A stretch of 64,000 nucleotides of DNA from Halorhabdus rudnickae (GTDB taxonomy: Archaea; Halobacteriota; Halobacteria; Halobacteriales; Haloarculaceae). The stretch is taken from positions 1,178,001 through 1,242,000 of the forward strand of contig NZ_CAAHFB010000001.1 of assembly GCF_900880625.1 (NCBI RefSeq). Direction: 5' to 3'. The translations under genes and the position numbers were made by a program. Below are positions 52,032 through 60,891 of the stretch, piece after piece (the first letter of the stretch is position 1; each line of letters opens with the position of its first letter). The notes beneath the pieces are model-generated. The model did no database searches, had not been told where the DNA came from, and saw only the letters and a list, made by a program, of their open reading frames with translations.

Positions 52032-53771
52032 GTGTCTCTGCGCTCCTACCGGCGGTTTTTCACCGTCGTCCGGCAGTTCCTCCCGCTTGCCCTCACCTAC
52101 GCCCGGGACCGTCGACGGTTCCTCCTGTTCGGTCCCAGCCGCAGCGTGACGGCCGCCCAGCGCCGCGACCGCGCCGACAAATTGTTGCAGTCGCTACTGA
52201 CGCTGGGGCCGACGTTCATCAAGCTGGGACAGTTGCTCTCGACGCGACCGGACGTCCTCCCACCGGAATACGTCGCAGAGTTCACGAAGTTGCAAGATCG
52301 CGTGCCGCCGGCCGAGTGGGACGAGGCACGCGGCGTCCTGAACGAGGAACTCGGGCCGATCGACGAGCGCTTCAGCGACTTCGACACCGAAGCGATCAGT
52401 GGAGCCAGTCTGGGTCAAGTCTACTACGCCGAGGTCGAGGGCGATCCGGTCGCGGTGAAAGTGCGCCGGCCGGGCGTCGAGGATCTCGTAGAGGCCGACC
52501 TGCGCGTCGTGCGGTGGTTGCTCCCCGTGGTGCTGTACTTCGTCGACGACGCCCGGTCGTTCTCCCTCGAGACGCTGGCCGACGAGTTCACCACGACGAT
52601 CCGCGAGGAGATGGACTACCGGCGGGAAGCCCGGATGTTGACCGAAATCCGGAGTAACTTCACCGACGACGACCGGATCAAGATTCCGCCGGTCGTCGAG
52701 TCACACTCGACCGGGCGCGTCCTCACGATGGAGTACGTCGAGGGGACGAAGATCACGGACGTCGAGGAACTCGACCGGCAAGGGATCGACCGGACGCGAT
52801 TGGCCGAGACGCTCGAACGGGCGTACTTCCAGATGATCGTCGAGGACGGTGTCTATCACGCCGATCCTCATCCCGGGAATCTCGCGGTCCAGGCCGACGG
52901 GACGCTGGTGTTTTACGACTTCGGGATGAGCGGCCGGGTCGATTCGTTCATCCAGAACAAGATCATCGACTTCTACATGGCCGTCGCCGAGCAGGACATC
53001 GACGCCATCCTGGACGCCCTCATCGAGATGGGGACGCTCTCCCCGGAGGCGGACAGACAAGTCATGGCCGAGGTGCTGGAACTGGCGATCGCCGATGCCC
53101 GCGGTGAAGACATCGAACAGTATCGCGTCCAGCAGATCATCCAGCGCGTTGAGGACACCATCTACGAGTTCCCGCTCCGGTTGCCCGCGAATCTCGCACT
53201 TGTCCTTCGAGTCGCGACGGTCGTCGAAGGGGTCTGTGTGACCCTGGACCCGGACTTCGACTTCATCGACGTGGCGACAGATTTCCTCAGGGAGGAGGGG
53301 TATCTCGAGGAGAGCGCCAGGGAGTTCGTCCGCGACCGTGTGACGGAAGTGAGCGATGCCGGGCGATCGGCGGTGCGGATTCCACCGAAACTCGAGACGA
53401 CGCTCGACCGGATCGACCGTGACGACTTCTACGTCCGGGCCGACATCGAGGATTCAGACAACCTGCTCGACGTACTCGCCGCGCGGTTGATCATGGGGTT
53501 GGTGGCGACCGGCGGACTGGTATCGACGGCCGTGTTGTACTCGTTTTCGACACTACAGGCGACGTTGCTCGCGGCCCTGGTGACGGCCGTCGTCCTGTTC
53601 GGCCTCTACCGATCGTTCCGCGAGCCCAAATCGATCCGGGCGAAGCCGCAGTTTACCCGCCAGCAGATGCGACAGCGTGACTCCGAGGAGAACTCGGCCA
53701 TGCCGTCGATCGGGGCCGACGAGCCAATCGACGAGCAGACCCAGATGCCCGAAGAGGACCGCTGGACGTGA
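52032..53771 (+). CDS. ABC1/UbiB-family atypical kinase
   Basis: 579 residues from GTG 52032. The family signatures KxGQ (FIKLGQLLSTRPDVLPPEYVAEFTKLQDRVPP), the alanine-rich A-loop SGASLGQVYYAEV, VAVKVRRPGV, and the catalytic HADPHPGNLAV then FYDFGMSG are all there. Two C-terminal helices (LLDVLAARLIMGLVATGGLVSTAVLY, LLAALVTAVVLFGLYR) anchor it. It is associated with isoprenoid quinone synthesis or lipid homeostasis. It lies 14 bases after the Hsp20-like gene. Confidence 0.92.
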   Translation: MSLRSYRRFFTVVRQFLPLALTYARDRRRFLLFGPSRSVTAAQRRDRADKLLQSLLTLGPTFIKLGQLLSTRPDVLPPEYVAEFTKLQDRVPPAEWDEARGVLNEELGPIDERFSDFDTEAISGASLGQVYYAEVEGDPVAVKVRRPGVEDLVEADLRVVRWLLPVVLYFVDDARSFSLETLADEFTTTIREEMDYRREARMLTEIRSNFTDDDRIKIPPVVESHSTGRVLTMEYVEGTKITDVEELDRQGIDRTRLAETLERAYFQMIVEDGVYHADPHPGNLAVQADGTLVFYDFGMSGRVDSFIQNKIIDFYMAVAEQDIDAILDALIEMGTLSPEADRQVMAEVLELAIADARGEDIEQYRVQQIIQRVEDTIYEFPLRLPANLALVLRVATVVEGVCVTLDPDFDFIDVATDFLREEGYLEESAREFVRDRVTEVSDAGRSAVRIPPKLETTLDRIDRDDFYVRADIEDSDNLLDVLAARLIMGLVATGGLVSTAVLYSFSTLQATLLAALVTAVVLFGLYRSFREPKSIRAKPQFTRQQMRQRDSEENSAMPSIGADEPIDEQTQMPEEDRWT

Positions 53772-53870
53772 CGGGCGTCTCGTCGAGCGCCGTCGGGAGG
53801 AACTCGAGGATATCGGCCTCGCAGGACCCGGCCGGAGAACGGCCGACTCGGCCGCGATCGGTTCCAAACC

Positions 53871-53880
53871 GTTTATACTG
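53871..53880 (+). promoter_or_regulatory. candidate TATA box of eIF5A-speB
   Basis: GTTTATACTG 25-30 bases before the ATG at 53902, in GC-rich surroundings; suggests a leaderless transcript. Confidence 0.5.
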
Positions 53881-53901
53881 ATCGCCGGATAATCCCGCCA
53901 C

Positions 53902-54276
53902 ATGGCAAAACAGCAGACCGAAGTGCGGGAACTCGACGAGGGGAGCTACGTGATGATGGACGACGTGCCCTGCAAGATCACCGCCTACAGCACTGCCAAG
54001 CCGGGCAAACACGGCAGTGCGAAGGCCCGGATCGACGGCAAGGGCGTCTTCGACGGCAAGAAGCGAAGCCTCTCCCAGCCGGTCGACGCGAAGGTGTGGG
54101 TGCCGATCATCGAGCGCAAACAGGGTCAGGTCGTCTCGGTCTCCGGCGACGACGCCCAGGTCATGGACTTAGAGACCTACGAGACGTTCACCATGCGCGT
54201 CCCCGACGACGAGAGCCTCTCGCCCGACGATGAGATCGAGTACCTCGAACTCGAAGAGCAACGCAAGATCGTATAA
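53902..54276 (+). CDS. eif5a: translation factor aIF5A (eIF5A)
   Basis: 124 residues. The N-terminal SH3-like domain has the hypusine loop [12 protein letters not shown] with K36 the likely modified lysine. The C-terminal domain is OB-like ([34 protein letters not shown]). It promotes peptide-bond formation at stalling sequences. The TAA is followed immediately by the speB ATG, and deoxyhypusine synthase lies at 59857. Confidence 0.97.
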   Translation: MAKQQTEVRELDEGSYVMMDDVPCKITAYSTAKPGKHGSAKARIDGKGVFDGKKRSLSQPVDAKVWVPIIERKQGQVVSVSGDDAQVMDLETYETFTMRVPDDESLSPDDEIEYLELEEQRKIV

Positions 54277-55089
54277 ATGGGCTTCCCCGGCGCGAGTACC
54301 GACCGCGAGGACGCTACCTACGCGGTCGTTGGCGCGCCGCTTGACGTCTCGACGACGTTCCAGCCGGGCGCGCGCTTCGGTCCGGAACGCGTCCGGCAGT
54401 TCTCCCGCTCGTTCGAGGACTACGATCCCGAAACTGACAACCACTTCTCTGCGTGTCGCGTCTACGATCACGGCGATGTCGGGGCCATCGGAGCGATCGA
54501 CGACGCCGCGGAGTATCTGACCTTCCTCGAAGGGGAACTACGTGATCTCCACACGGACGGGACGACCCCGATTTTGATCGGCGGCGAACATACCGTCAGC
54601 GTCGCGGGCGTTCGCGCGATCGAGCCGGACGTCTTCGTCTGTCTGGACGCTCACCTGGACCTGCGTGAAGAGTACGCCGGCAACCAATACAGCCACGCCA
54701 CAGTGACCCGACACGCGCTAGACGTCGCCGATCGGGCAGTGATCCTGGGGGCTCGCGCCGGCAGTGAAGCCGAGTACGACCGGGCGACCGAGACGGACGT
54801 GACTGTCATATCGCCCGAGGACGTCCCCGAGTGGACGCCCGACTTCGCGGAATCGTCTATCTATCTCAGCGTCGACGTGGACGCGGCCGATCCCGGATTC
54901 GCGCCCGGAACAGGGACGATGGAGCCGTTCGGCTTGCAGCCGCGGGAGATGCGGCGGGTCGTTCGGGCAGTCGCACCGCAGGCGACAGGCTTCGACGTGG
55001 TCGAGGTCAACGACCGCGACGACGGGCAGGCGGCCACGCTCGCGGGGAAACTCCTGCGGGCGTTCGTTTTCGCGCACGCCGCGGAATGA
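54277..55089 (+). CDS. speB: agmatinase/ureohydrolase family protein
   Basis: 270 residues. Manganese ligands are visible: H105 (IGGEHT), D124, H126 and D128 (CLDAHLDLREEY), D200 and D202 (LSVDVDAADPGFAPG). It starts on the base after the eIF5A stop. In haloarchaea, studies point to deoxyhypusine being built from agmatine and then cleaved by an agmatinase-like enzyme to give the final side chain. The fusion-like arrangement with eIF5A supports that role over general polyamine catabolism. Confidence 0.9.
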   Translation: MGFPGASTDREDATYAVVGAPLDVSTTFQPGARFGPERVRQFSRSFEDYDPETDNHFSACRVYDHGDVGAIGAIDDAAEYLTFLEGELRDLHTDGTTPILIGGEHTVSVAGVRAIEPDVFVCLDAHLDLREEYAGNQYSHATVTRHALDVADRAVILGARAGSEAEYDRATETDVTVISPEDVPEWTPDFAESSIYLSVDVDAADPGFAPGTGTMEPFGLQPREMRRVVRAVAPQATGFDVVEVNDRDDGQAATLAGKLLRAFVFAHAAE

Positions 55090-55160
55090 TAGCGCTCACG
55101 GGCGTAGCATACGGGTGGAACCGGAACGGGTTTTTGTTGCCCGCGAGCATCACTGCACAC

Positions 55161-55961
55161 ATGGATCGACTGGCCTCCTGTTACTTCTGTGGCGTGGCGG
55201 TCGAGGCACCGCTTGAGGAGTACCCCGTCGTGCCGCGTGACCTCCGTCCCTCGGTCGAAGACCAGAGTACCGTCGTCCTCTGTCCGGAGTGTCGCCGGAA
55301 GCTATCGACGATCGTCGAGCGCGTCGTGGCGGCGACCAGCGACCCTGCCCAAACCGCACTCGGTGACTCCGCCACCGGAACAGCAGGTGGCCCGGACACA
55401 CAATCCGGCAGTGAGGAAGCCCCAGAAGCGACCGTCGAGCGCTTCGACGACGAACGGCCGAACCTCGTCGACTTCGAAACCAGCCACGAGCGAGACGAGG
55501 AAATGATCGCTCGCGAGGCTGACCCGAACGAAGAACGTGACGCGGAGACGACGGGCGAAGAGTGGACGGACACACCGGGCGGCGAGCATGGAGCTGACCA
55601 GCCCGAGACAGACCCGACAGCGGAGACCGGAGACGAACAATCGGGGCTGGACCAGTCGGGACAGCGGGAGTCGGCGGCCGGAGGCGGCCAGACCAGTAGT
55701 CAACCAGAGAGGGCGGCGAACGGAGCAGACGACGGTGGTACCGATTCGACTGCCGATCGCAACTTCTCGACAGCCGATTACAACAAGATCGTGCGGCTTC
55801 TCCAGAACCGAGAGTTCCCCGTCGAAGCCGGAGAAATAACGACAGTCGCCGGTAGTGCCTACGGCATCGGCCACCGTGAGGCAGACGCGGTGCTGGACGC
55901 GCTCGTCGAGCGCGGGATTCTCGAACGCGACGGGAATCAGCTCTACCGGTCGGACGACTGA
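55161..55961 (+). CDS. zinc-finger and winged-helix hypothetical protein
   Basis: 266 residues from ATG 55161. A zinc knuckle, S-C-Y-F-C-G near the start and L-C-P-E-C-R about 35 residues later, opens it. The middle (about 70-195) is a long disordered region rich in Glu, Asp, Gly and Thr. The C-terminal 65 residues (FSTADYNKIVRLLQNREFPVEAGEITTVAGSAYGIGHREADAVLDALVERGILERDGNQLYRSDD) look like a winged helix. Probably binds nucleic acid; function unknown. Confidence 0.68.
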   Translation: MDRLASCYFCGVAVEAPLEEYPVVPRDLRPSVEDQSTVVLCPECRRKLSTIVERVVAATSDPAQTALGDSATGTAGGPDTQSGSEEAPEATVERFDDERPNLVDFETSHERDEEMIAREADPNEERDAETTGEEWTDTPGGEHGADQPETDPTAETGDEQSGLDQSGQRESAAGGGQTSSQPERAANGADDGGTDSTADRNFSTADYNKIVRLLQNREFPVEAGEITTVAGSAYGIGHREADAVLDALVERGILERDGNQLYRSDD

Positions 55962-55969
55962 CGTAGCTT

Positions 55970-56049
55970 ATACTGGTGGCTATACGTTCGTAAAGATATC
56001 CAGCACACCGTCGTGCCGGATCATTTCGAAATGTTATAGCCACCAGTAT
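55970..56049. repeat. 80-base palindromic element
   Basis: Perfect 15-base terminal inverted repeats, ATACTGGTGGCTATA (55970-55984) and its complement TATAGCCACCAGTAT (56035-56049), enclose an inner imperfect hairpin (ATCCAGCAC/GTGCCGGAT, 56000-56023). It has no gene. It lies just after the stop at 55961 and could act as a terminator or be a small MITE-like element; it resembles in design the element at 60892-60973, with different sequence. Confidence 0.6.
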
Positions 56050-56152
56050 TAGTCCTGTTCCCGATTGTGAGGCCACACCAAAGCCCATTACATCAGACAG
56101 AGGATGTAGCGCATGACCTGCTCAACTATCACATACGAAGGAGACTATATAC

Positions 56153-56233
56153 ATGATCATAGCAGTACTCTTCATATCCTTGTTGTATCCCGCGGTTCTG
56201 GGGCTGGTGCGTGGTGACCCAGTTGAAGACTGA
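56153..56233 (+). CDS. possible 26-residue hydrophobic peptide
   Basis: ATG 56153 to TGA 56233. The peptide is one hydrophobic segment (IIAVLFISLLYPAVLGLV) then RGDPVED. An AAGGAG motif about 10 bases before the ATG resembles a ribosome-binding site, uncommon in this window. It could equally be the start of a decayed membrane gene. Low confidence. Confidence 0.25.
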   Translation: MIIAVLFISLLYPAVLGLVRGDPVED

Positions 56234-56597
56234 TTTCTGCAATCGTCGTTTCCCTGCTGACCGTCCGCCTCTGTATTGGGTTGAACTCATCGATCGGTTC
56301 TTGATTTCGTCTCGATACGGATCGAATGGTGATAGAGCGGCTATAGTGACGGTTTTGACATCTGTCATCGGGTTCTGTGCGCTATCTATTCGGTGCCAGA
56401 CTAACCAGCGGCGAGAGGGTTACTCGCGACCTGTGGAATCAGTACTTTGGTTGTCATTTTTGGGAGTGGCAAGAAATAATCAAGTTCGCCTCCGTAGCGA
56501 AATATATCCGTCCGTACTGGTTGGTTATGTTTCTATACTATTAGGTTATATCACCAAGAGTATTCATACGCATTTTGAACCTTGCCGTGGATTATAG
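56211..56597 (+). CDS. possible small membrane protein, overlapping the 26-residue ORF
   Basis: GTG 56211, 128 residues. Two hydrophobic stretches (AAIVTVLTSVIGFCALSI, VLVGYVSILLGYI) occur in an otherwise polar chain. Codon use is not GC-biased. No family recognised. It overlaps the peptide by 23 bases out of frame, so at most one is likely real. Confidence 0.3.
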   Translation: MVTQLKTDFCNRRFPADRPPLYWVELIDRFLISSRYGSNGDRAAIVTVLTSVIGFCALSIRCQTNQRREGYSRPVESVLWLSFLGVARNNQVRLRSEIYPSVLVGYVSILLGYITKSIHTHFEPCRGL

Positions 56598-56762
56598 AGT
56601 GATAATATTAGTATGCGTGAATACTCAACCAGCGTCATACTTCTCACCCCAATTCTGGAGATCGAATCGAATACCTGCGGTCCTGACCGTCTCGGGACGA
56701 CGTCAGTTAGTCGCTCCGCGAAGAAGCTGCAGATCAACGAGGCCGTCGAGTAAGACAGGTTC

Positions 56763-58076
56763 CTACTCTACAGACTCTTGGCTACCATTTCTCGCTCGAC
56801 TAATGAGATAGCTTGCACCCCCCAGACTAGTCATTGCACTGAGGATTCCCAATCCCGGACCGGACGTCGATGTGCTCGCGTTCGATTGTCCACTCTCCGT
56901 TACGGAATCGGTAAAGGGCTCCCCAGGGTGGGATTGGTCGTGTTGGCCTAGCGTGGTAAGTATAACGCGCGAGCCTTCGCTCGATCCTTCCAGACCAGCA
57001 TCTACCGCGTAGACGTTTTCATCCTGACTCCCGACGAAAACGGTGCCGTCCACCACCGTCGGCGACGACTTCACCTCAGCGCCCGTCTCGAAGGTCCACT
57101 CTTTCTCGCCCGTCGCCGCATTCAGCGCGTAGAGATTGTGGTCATCACTCCCGACGAAGACCATCCCATCGGCTACCGTCGGCGACGAACGCACCCAGGC
57201 GCCAGTCTCGAAAGCCCACTCTTTCTCGCCCGTCGCCGCATTCAGCGCGTAGATGTTTTCATCCCAACTCCCAACGAAGACGGTTCCGTCCACCATCGTC
57301 GGCGACGAGTCCACCTTATCGCCAGTCTCGAATGCCCACTCTTTCTCGCCCGTCGCCGCATTCAGCCCGTAAAGGTTGTCGTCGTAACTCCCAACGAAGA
57401 CTGTCCCATCAGCTACCGTCGGCGACGAGTAAACATTCTCACGGGTCTCGAAGGCCCACTCTTTCTCGCCTGTTGCCGCATTCAGCGCGTAGAGGTTCTT
57501 GTCGTTACTCCCGACGAAGACCGTCCCATCCACTACCGTCGGCGACGATTCCACCCAATAGCCGGCCTTGAAGGCCCACTCTTTCTCGCCCGTTGCCGCA
57601 TTCAGCGCGTAGAGGTTGTGGTCATCACTCCCGACGAAGACGGTTCCATCCACCACCGTCGGTGACGATTTCACCTCAGCGCCCGTCTCGAAGGTCCACT
57701 CTTTCTCGCCCGTTGCCGCATTCAGCGCGTAGAGATTGTAGTCATCACTCCCGACGAAGACCATCCCATCGGCTACCGTCGGGCTGGATATTCGCGAGGT
57801 GATCCAATTGCCAGTCTCGAAGGCCCACTCTTTCTCGCCCGTCGCGGCATCTAGCGCGTAGAGGTTCCAAATCCCGACGTAGACAGTCCCATCCACCACC
57901 GTCGGTGATGAGTGGGCAGAATTGCCGGTCTCATACCGCCAGATTTCCTCACCACCCGAACTCGCTTGCGCTGCCCCGCTCTGACTCGCTTTCGAGCTGA
58001 TCGCTGCTGCCGTGCCGATACCTGCCGCTGTGCGCAGGTACTGTCGCCGTGTCGTCTGCGTTGATTTATCAGCCAC
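56763..58076 (-). CDS. Tat-exported PQQ-type beta-propeller with near-identical repeats and candidate sorting tail
   Basis: 437 residues from GTG 58076 (MADKSTQTTRRQYLRT). Residues 10-11 are the RR of a Tat signal, then GIGTAAAI. The chain is built from about 8-9 units of 40 residues, each with SSPTVVDGTVFVGS, D-x-NLYALNAATGEKEW and FETG, the pattern of PQQ-like (BamB/PQQ_2) blades. The C-terminus is Ser/Thr-rich, then PGLGILSAMTSLGGASYLI, then RARNG, like a PGF-CTERM variant for archaeosortase. Probably a surface protein. The DNA repeats are in 120-base register. Confidence 0.82.
   Translation of the reverse strand: MADKSTQTTRRQYLRTAAGIGTAAAISSKASQSGAAQASSGGEEIWRYETGNSAHSSPTVVDGTVYVGIWNLYALDAATGEKEWAFETGNWITSRISSPTVADGMVFVGSDDYNLYALNAATGEKEWTFETGAEVKSSPTVVDGTVFVGSDDHNLYALNAATGEKEWAFKAGYWVESSPTVVDGTVFVGSNDKNLYALNAATGEKEWAFETRENVYSSPTVADGTVFVGSYDDNLYGLNAATGEKEWAFETGDKVDSSPTMVDGTVFVGSWDENIYALNAATGEKEWAFETGAWVRSSPTVADGMVFVGSDDHNLYALNAATGEKEWTFETGAEVKSSPTVVDGTVFVGSQDENVYAVDAGLEGSSEGSRVILTTLGQHDQSHPGEPFTDSVTESGQSNASTSTSGPGLGILSAMTSLGGASYLISRARNGSQESVE
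57041..57780. repeat. tandem 120-base repeats within the propeller gene
   Basis: Six units in perfect 120-base register. The block CTTTCTCGCCCGTCGCCGCA recurs at intervals of 120, and the segments 57041-57180 and 57641-57780 are almost identical across 140 bases. The similarity at synonymous sites shows recent duplication or gene conversion rather than only protein-level selection. Confidence 0.8.
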
Positions 58077-58410
58077 GTCTCTGATGCCTCTATTCACTCT
58101 GCCCTTGGTAGGCAATCGTCGTGCTCGCACTAGCTACCAGACAGTCACTGTAAACAACCAGATCAAAAATGGCCGACTGAATTAGTACCATAGGACGAAT
58201 AGACACCGATAAAACTTATATATATAGCATTTTCTACTGAGGTTATTTCTGTAGATACTGCTTGGGCCGTTTCGAGTATGCAAAACCTGGTAGTGATCTC
58301 TATCGCTTATCACTGTAAAACAATTCCAGGCACCCGGCACGGCACAGCGATTGTGTCATTTTCAACAAGACTCCAGAACTACTACAGTACCGCCCGCAAA
58401 ACGGGCAAGT
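58077..58410. other. intergenic region between propeller and Nif3-like genes
   Basis: 335 bases, AT-rich in the middle (AACTTATATATATAGCATTTT near 58214-58234), holding the two divergent promoters. An in-frame extension of the Nif3 ORF to 58351 lacks coding character. No gene seen. Confidence 0.4.
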
Positions 58411-59178
58411 ATGAACTGTGCCGAGATCTCAGATCGGTTCGATAAACGCCTTCGCATCGCTGACTACGCCGATATCGACGCCAGCGCGAACGGCCTACAG
58501 GTTGGATCCACTGACCACCAGGTCGAACACGTTGCGGTCGCCGTCGACGCCGCCGTCGAGACAATCGAGGCGGCCCGCGAGGTCGGGGCCGACCTGCTGG
58601 TCGTTCATCACGGCCTGTTCTGGGGCGACGGGATGACCAGCGTGACGGGCGAAGCCTACCGGCGACTCGCGCCCCTGATCGACGATGACCACGCTCTGTA
58701 CGCGGCCCACCTGCCGCTGGACGGGCATCAGGATCTCGGCAACGCAGCCGGGGTGGCGGACGTCCTGGACTTGAGCAATCGGGCGCCATTCGGAGAAGTC
58801 GGCGGAGAGTACATCGGCCAGCGTGGCCGGATGCCGGCCATGACCGTCGACGAGCTCACGGAGCGACTCGCGGCGGAACTCGACACCGGCGGCCAGCAGA
58901 TACAGACTCTGGACTTCGGGCCCGAGGAGATCAGCGACGTGGCAATCGTCACCGGGAGCGGGACCGACTGGATCGAGGAGGCCGCCGAGAAAGGGGTCGA
59001 CGCGCTGGTGACGGGCGAAGGCAAACAGGCGGTCTACCACCGCGCGAAGGAACTAGGGGTCACTGTCGTCCTCGCCGGCCACTACGCCACGGAGACCTTC
59101 GGGGTCCGCGCGCTCGCCGGTCTGGCCGAGGACTGGGGACTGGAGACGACGTTCATCGACCATCCGACCGGCCTCTGA
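58411..59178 (+). CDS. Nif3-like dinuclear-metal protein
   Basis: 255 residues from ATG 58411. Family signatures are NGLQVGS near residue 30, DLLVVHHGLFWGDG (metal His pair), YAAHLPLDGH, and the C-terminal VDALVTGEGKQAVYHRAKELGVTVVLAGHYATETFGVRAL with the GHYATE metal site. The family is of uncertain function, structurally like GTP cyclohydrolase I. It runs into the SprT-like gene after a single base. Confidence 0.9.
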   Translation: MNCAEISDRFDKRLRIADYADIDASANGLQVGSTDHQVEHVAVAVDAAVETIEAAREVGADLLVVHHGLFWGDGMTSVTGEAYRRLAPLIDDDHALYAAHLPLDGHQDLGNAAGVADVLDLSNRAPFGEVGGEYIGQRGRMPAMTVDELTERLAAELDTGGQQIQTLDFGPEEISDVAIVTGSGTDWIEEAAEKGVDALVTGEGKQAVYHRAKELGVTVVLAGHYATETFGVRALAGLAEDWGLETTFIDHPTGL

Positions 59179-59179
59179 G

Positions 59180-59764
59180 ATGGCTGTCGAACGGGCGGGC
59201 GTGCCGGCATTCGAGGCGATCGACAGTCACGACGAGCTGATCGCGTGGTCGTGCACCTACGCCCGAGAGGCCCGTCGCGAGTGGGGACTGGACGTGCGCC
59301 TCGATCTCGTCGAGTGGACCGTCTCGACGCGGGCGCGCCGGCGGGCGGCGGCGGTCAAACGACCGGAGATTGCGGATGCGACAGTCGGCGAGCCGGTCGA
59401 CTGGGAGCGCATCCCCGACAGTGACGGGCGGCCGCTGCCCTGTACGATCTCGCTGACGTGGGCGGCCTTCGAGGCCTTCACCCAGTCGGAATGGGAATCG
59501 ACGTTGCGCCACGAGTTGCTCCACGTCGAGCAGTTCCAGCGTGACGGCACCACCGACCACGGGGCCACATTCAAACGGCGGGCGCGGGCGGTCGAAACCG
59601 ACGTCCACTGCCGGACCTTCGCCACGCCGCAGTGGCTGTTTCGGTGTGGGGACTGTGGCCAGGAGGTCGCCCGTCGGTACCGCGACTGTGCGTTCGTCAC
59701 CGAGTACGACCAGTACCGCTCGGAATGCTGTGCGGCACCGCTGACGAGGATCGAGCCTGAGTAG
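59180..59764 (+). CDS. SprT-like metalloprotease with C-terminal zinc ribbon
   Basis: 194 residues. The catalytic H111-E-L-L-H115 in STLRHELLHVEQFQ, and a later zinc ribbon (FRCGDCGQE...ECCAAP) define the SprT family. Eukaryotic Spartan cleaves DNA-protein crosslinks; an archaeal equivalent is plausible. The gene begins on the second base after the Nif3-like stop, so they are co-transcribed. Confidence 0.85.
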   Translation: MAVERAGVPAFEAIDSHDELIAWSCTYAREARREWGLDVRLDLVEWTVSTRARRRAAAVKRPEIADATVGEPVDWERIPDSDGRPLPCTISLTWAAFEAFTQSEWESTLRHELLHVEQFQRDGTTDHGATFKRRARAVETDVHCRTFATPQWLFRCGDCGQEVARRYRDCAFVTEYDQYRSECCAAPLTRIEPE

Positions 59765-59856
59765 CTGCGATGAGGAATTAACGCGAATAGCTGCGAACGG
59801 AGGATCCCCGCAGATCGATCGCACGCTTCAAGCGCCTCGCCCGCGGAGTGTGTTCC

Positions 59857-60870
59857 ATGACCGAGCATGACGCCGAGAGCGATCGCGAGACTTTCGGCCA
59901 CGACCCGATCGGCCACGCCGAGGTTCGAGCCGGCATGACCGTTGAGGAACTGGCGCGCGAGTACGGCGACGGCGGCATCGGTGCGAGTGCCCTCCACGAA
60001 GCGGTCGACATCTACAGCGAGATGCTCGGGGACGACGTCACCAACTTCCTCGGGCTGGCGGGCGCGATGGTTCCCGCGGGGATGCGCCGGATCGTCGCCG
60101 ACCTGATCCGGGACGGCCACGTCGACGCGCTGGTGACCACCGGCGCAAACCTCACGCACGACACCATCGAAGCAATCGGCGGCAAGCACCATCACGGCAA
60201 TGTGGTCGCCGAAGACGCGACCCCGCGAGAACACGACGAACAGTTGCGCGACGAAGGGGTCGATCGTATCTACAACGTTTACCTCCCCCAGGAGTACTTC
60301 ACCACCTTCGAGGAACACCTTCGAGAGGAAGTGTTTCCCGTCCTGGAAGCGGAGGGTGCCGTCTCGATCCAGCGACTGACCGAGGAACTCGGGCGGGCCA
60401 ACGCCGCCGTGAACGACCGTGACGACGTCGAAGAGGGTCCGGGTATCGCCGCCGCGGCATACGAGAACGACGTGCCAATCTACTGTCCCGCCGTCCAGGA
60501 CTCCGTGCTGGGCTTGCAGGCCTGGATGTACAGCCAGACCAGCGATTTTACCCTCGACGCCCTGGCGGACATGACGGCGATTACCGATATCGCCTACGAG
60601 GCTGACCAGGCGGGCGCGCTGCTGGTCGGCGGCGGCGTTCCGAAGAACTTCGTCCTCCAGACGATGCTCGTCAGCCCCGACGCCTACGACTACGCGGTCC
60701 AGCTGACGATGGACCCGCCACAGACCGGCGGGCTCTCCGGGGCGACCTTAGACGAGGCGCGGTCGTGGGGCAAACTGGAGAAGGCTGCCCGGAACGCCTC
60801 AGTCTACGCCGATGCGACGATCACGTTCCCGCTGCTGGTCGCGGCCGCACGCGAACGGGTCGAAGAATAG
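59857..60870 (+). CDS. dys: deoxyhypusine synthase
   Basis: 337 residues. Family blocks are NFLGLAGAMVPAGMRRIVADLIRDG, LVTTGANLTHD, VPIYCPAVQDSVLGLQ and LLVGGGVPKNFVLQT. The active-site lysine K306 is in ARSWGKLEK, matching the SWGKI motif. It modifies eIF5A Lys36 using agmatine in haloarchaea according to published work, or spermidine in eukaryotes. Start is ATG 59857. Confidence 0.94.
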   Translation: MTEHDAESDRETFGHDPIGHAEVRAGMTVEELAREYGDGGIGASALHEAVDIYSEMLGDDVTNFLGLAGAMVPAGMRRIVADLIRDGHVDALVTTGANLTHDTIEAIGGKHHHGNVVAEDATPREHDEQLRDEGVDRIYNVYLPQEYFTTFEEHLREEVFPVLEAEGAVSIQRLTEELGRANAAVNDRDDVEEGPGIAAAAYENDVPIYCPAVQDSVLGLQAWMYSQTSDFTLDALADMTAITDIAYEADQAGALLVGGGVPKNFVLQTMLVSPDAYDYAVQLTMDPPQTGGLSGATLDEARSWGKLEKAARNASVYADATITFPLLVAAARERVEE

Positions 60871-60891
60871 CGACGGGTTCGCGGTCGTTTC

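Larger units (their letters stand above)
56050..56762. other. AT-rich region with weak small ORFs
   Basis: About 700 bases of low GC between the palindrome and the propeller gene. It contains no confident gene. Two overlapping candidates are described separately. The rest (56600-56760) shows no coding signal. Confidence 0.4.

Noticed and set aside
57138-57802. Plus-strand repetitive frames inside the propeller gene
   Set aside because: Antisense shadows of the 120-base repeats; the minus strand encodes coherent propeller blades.
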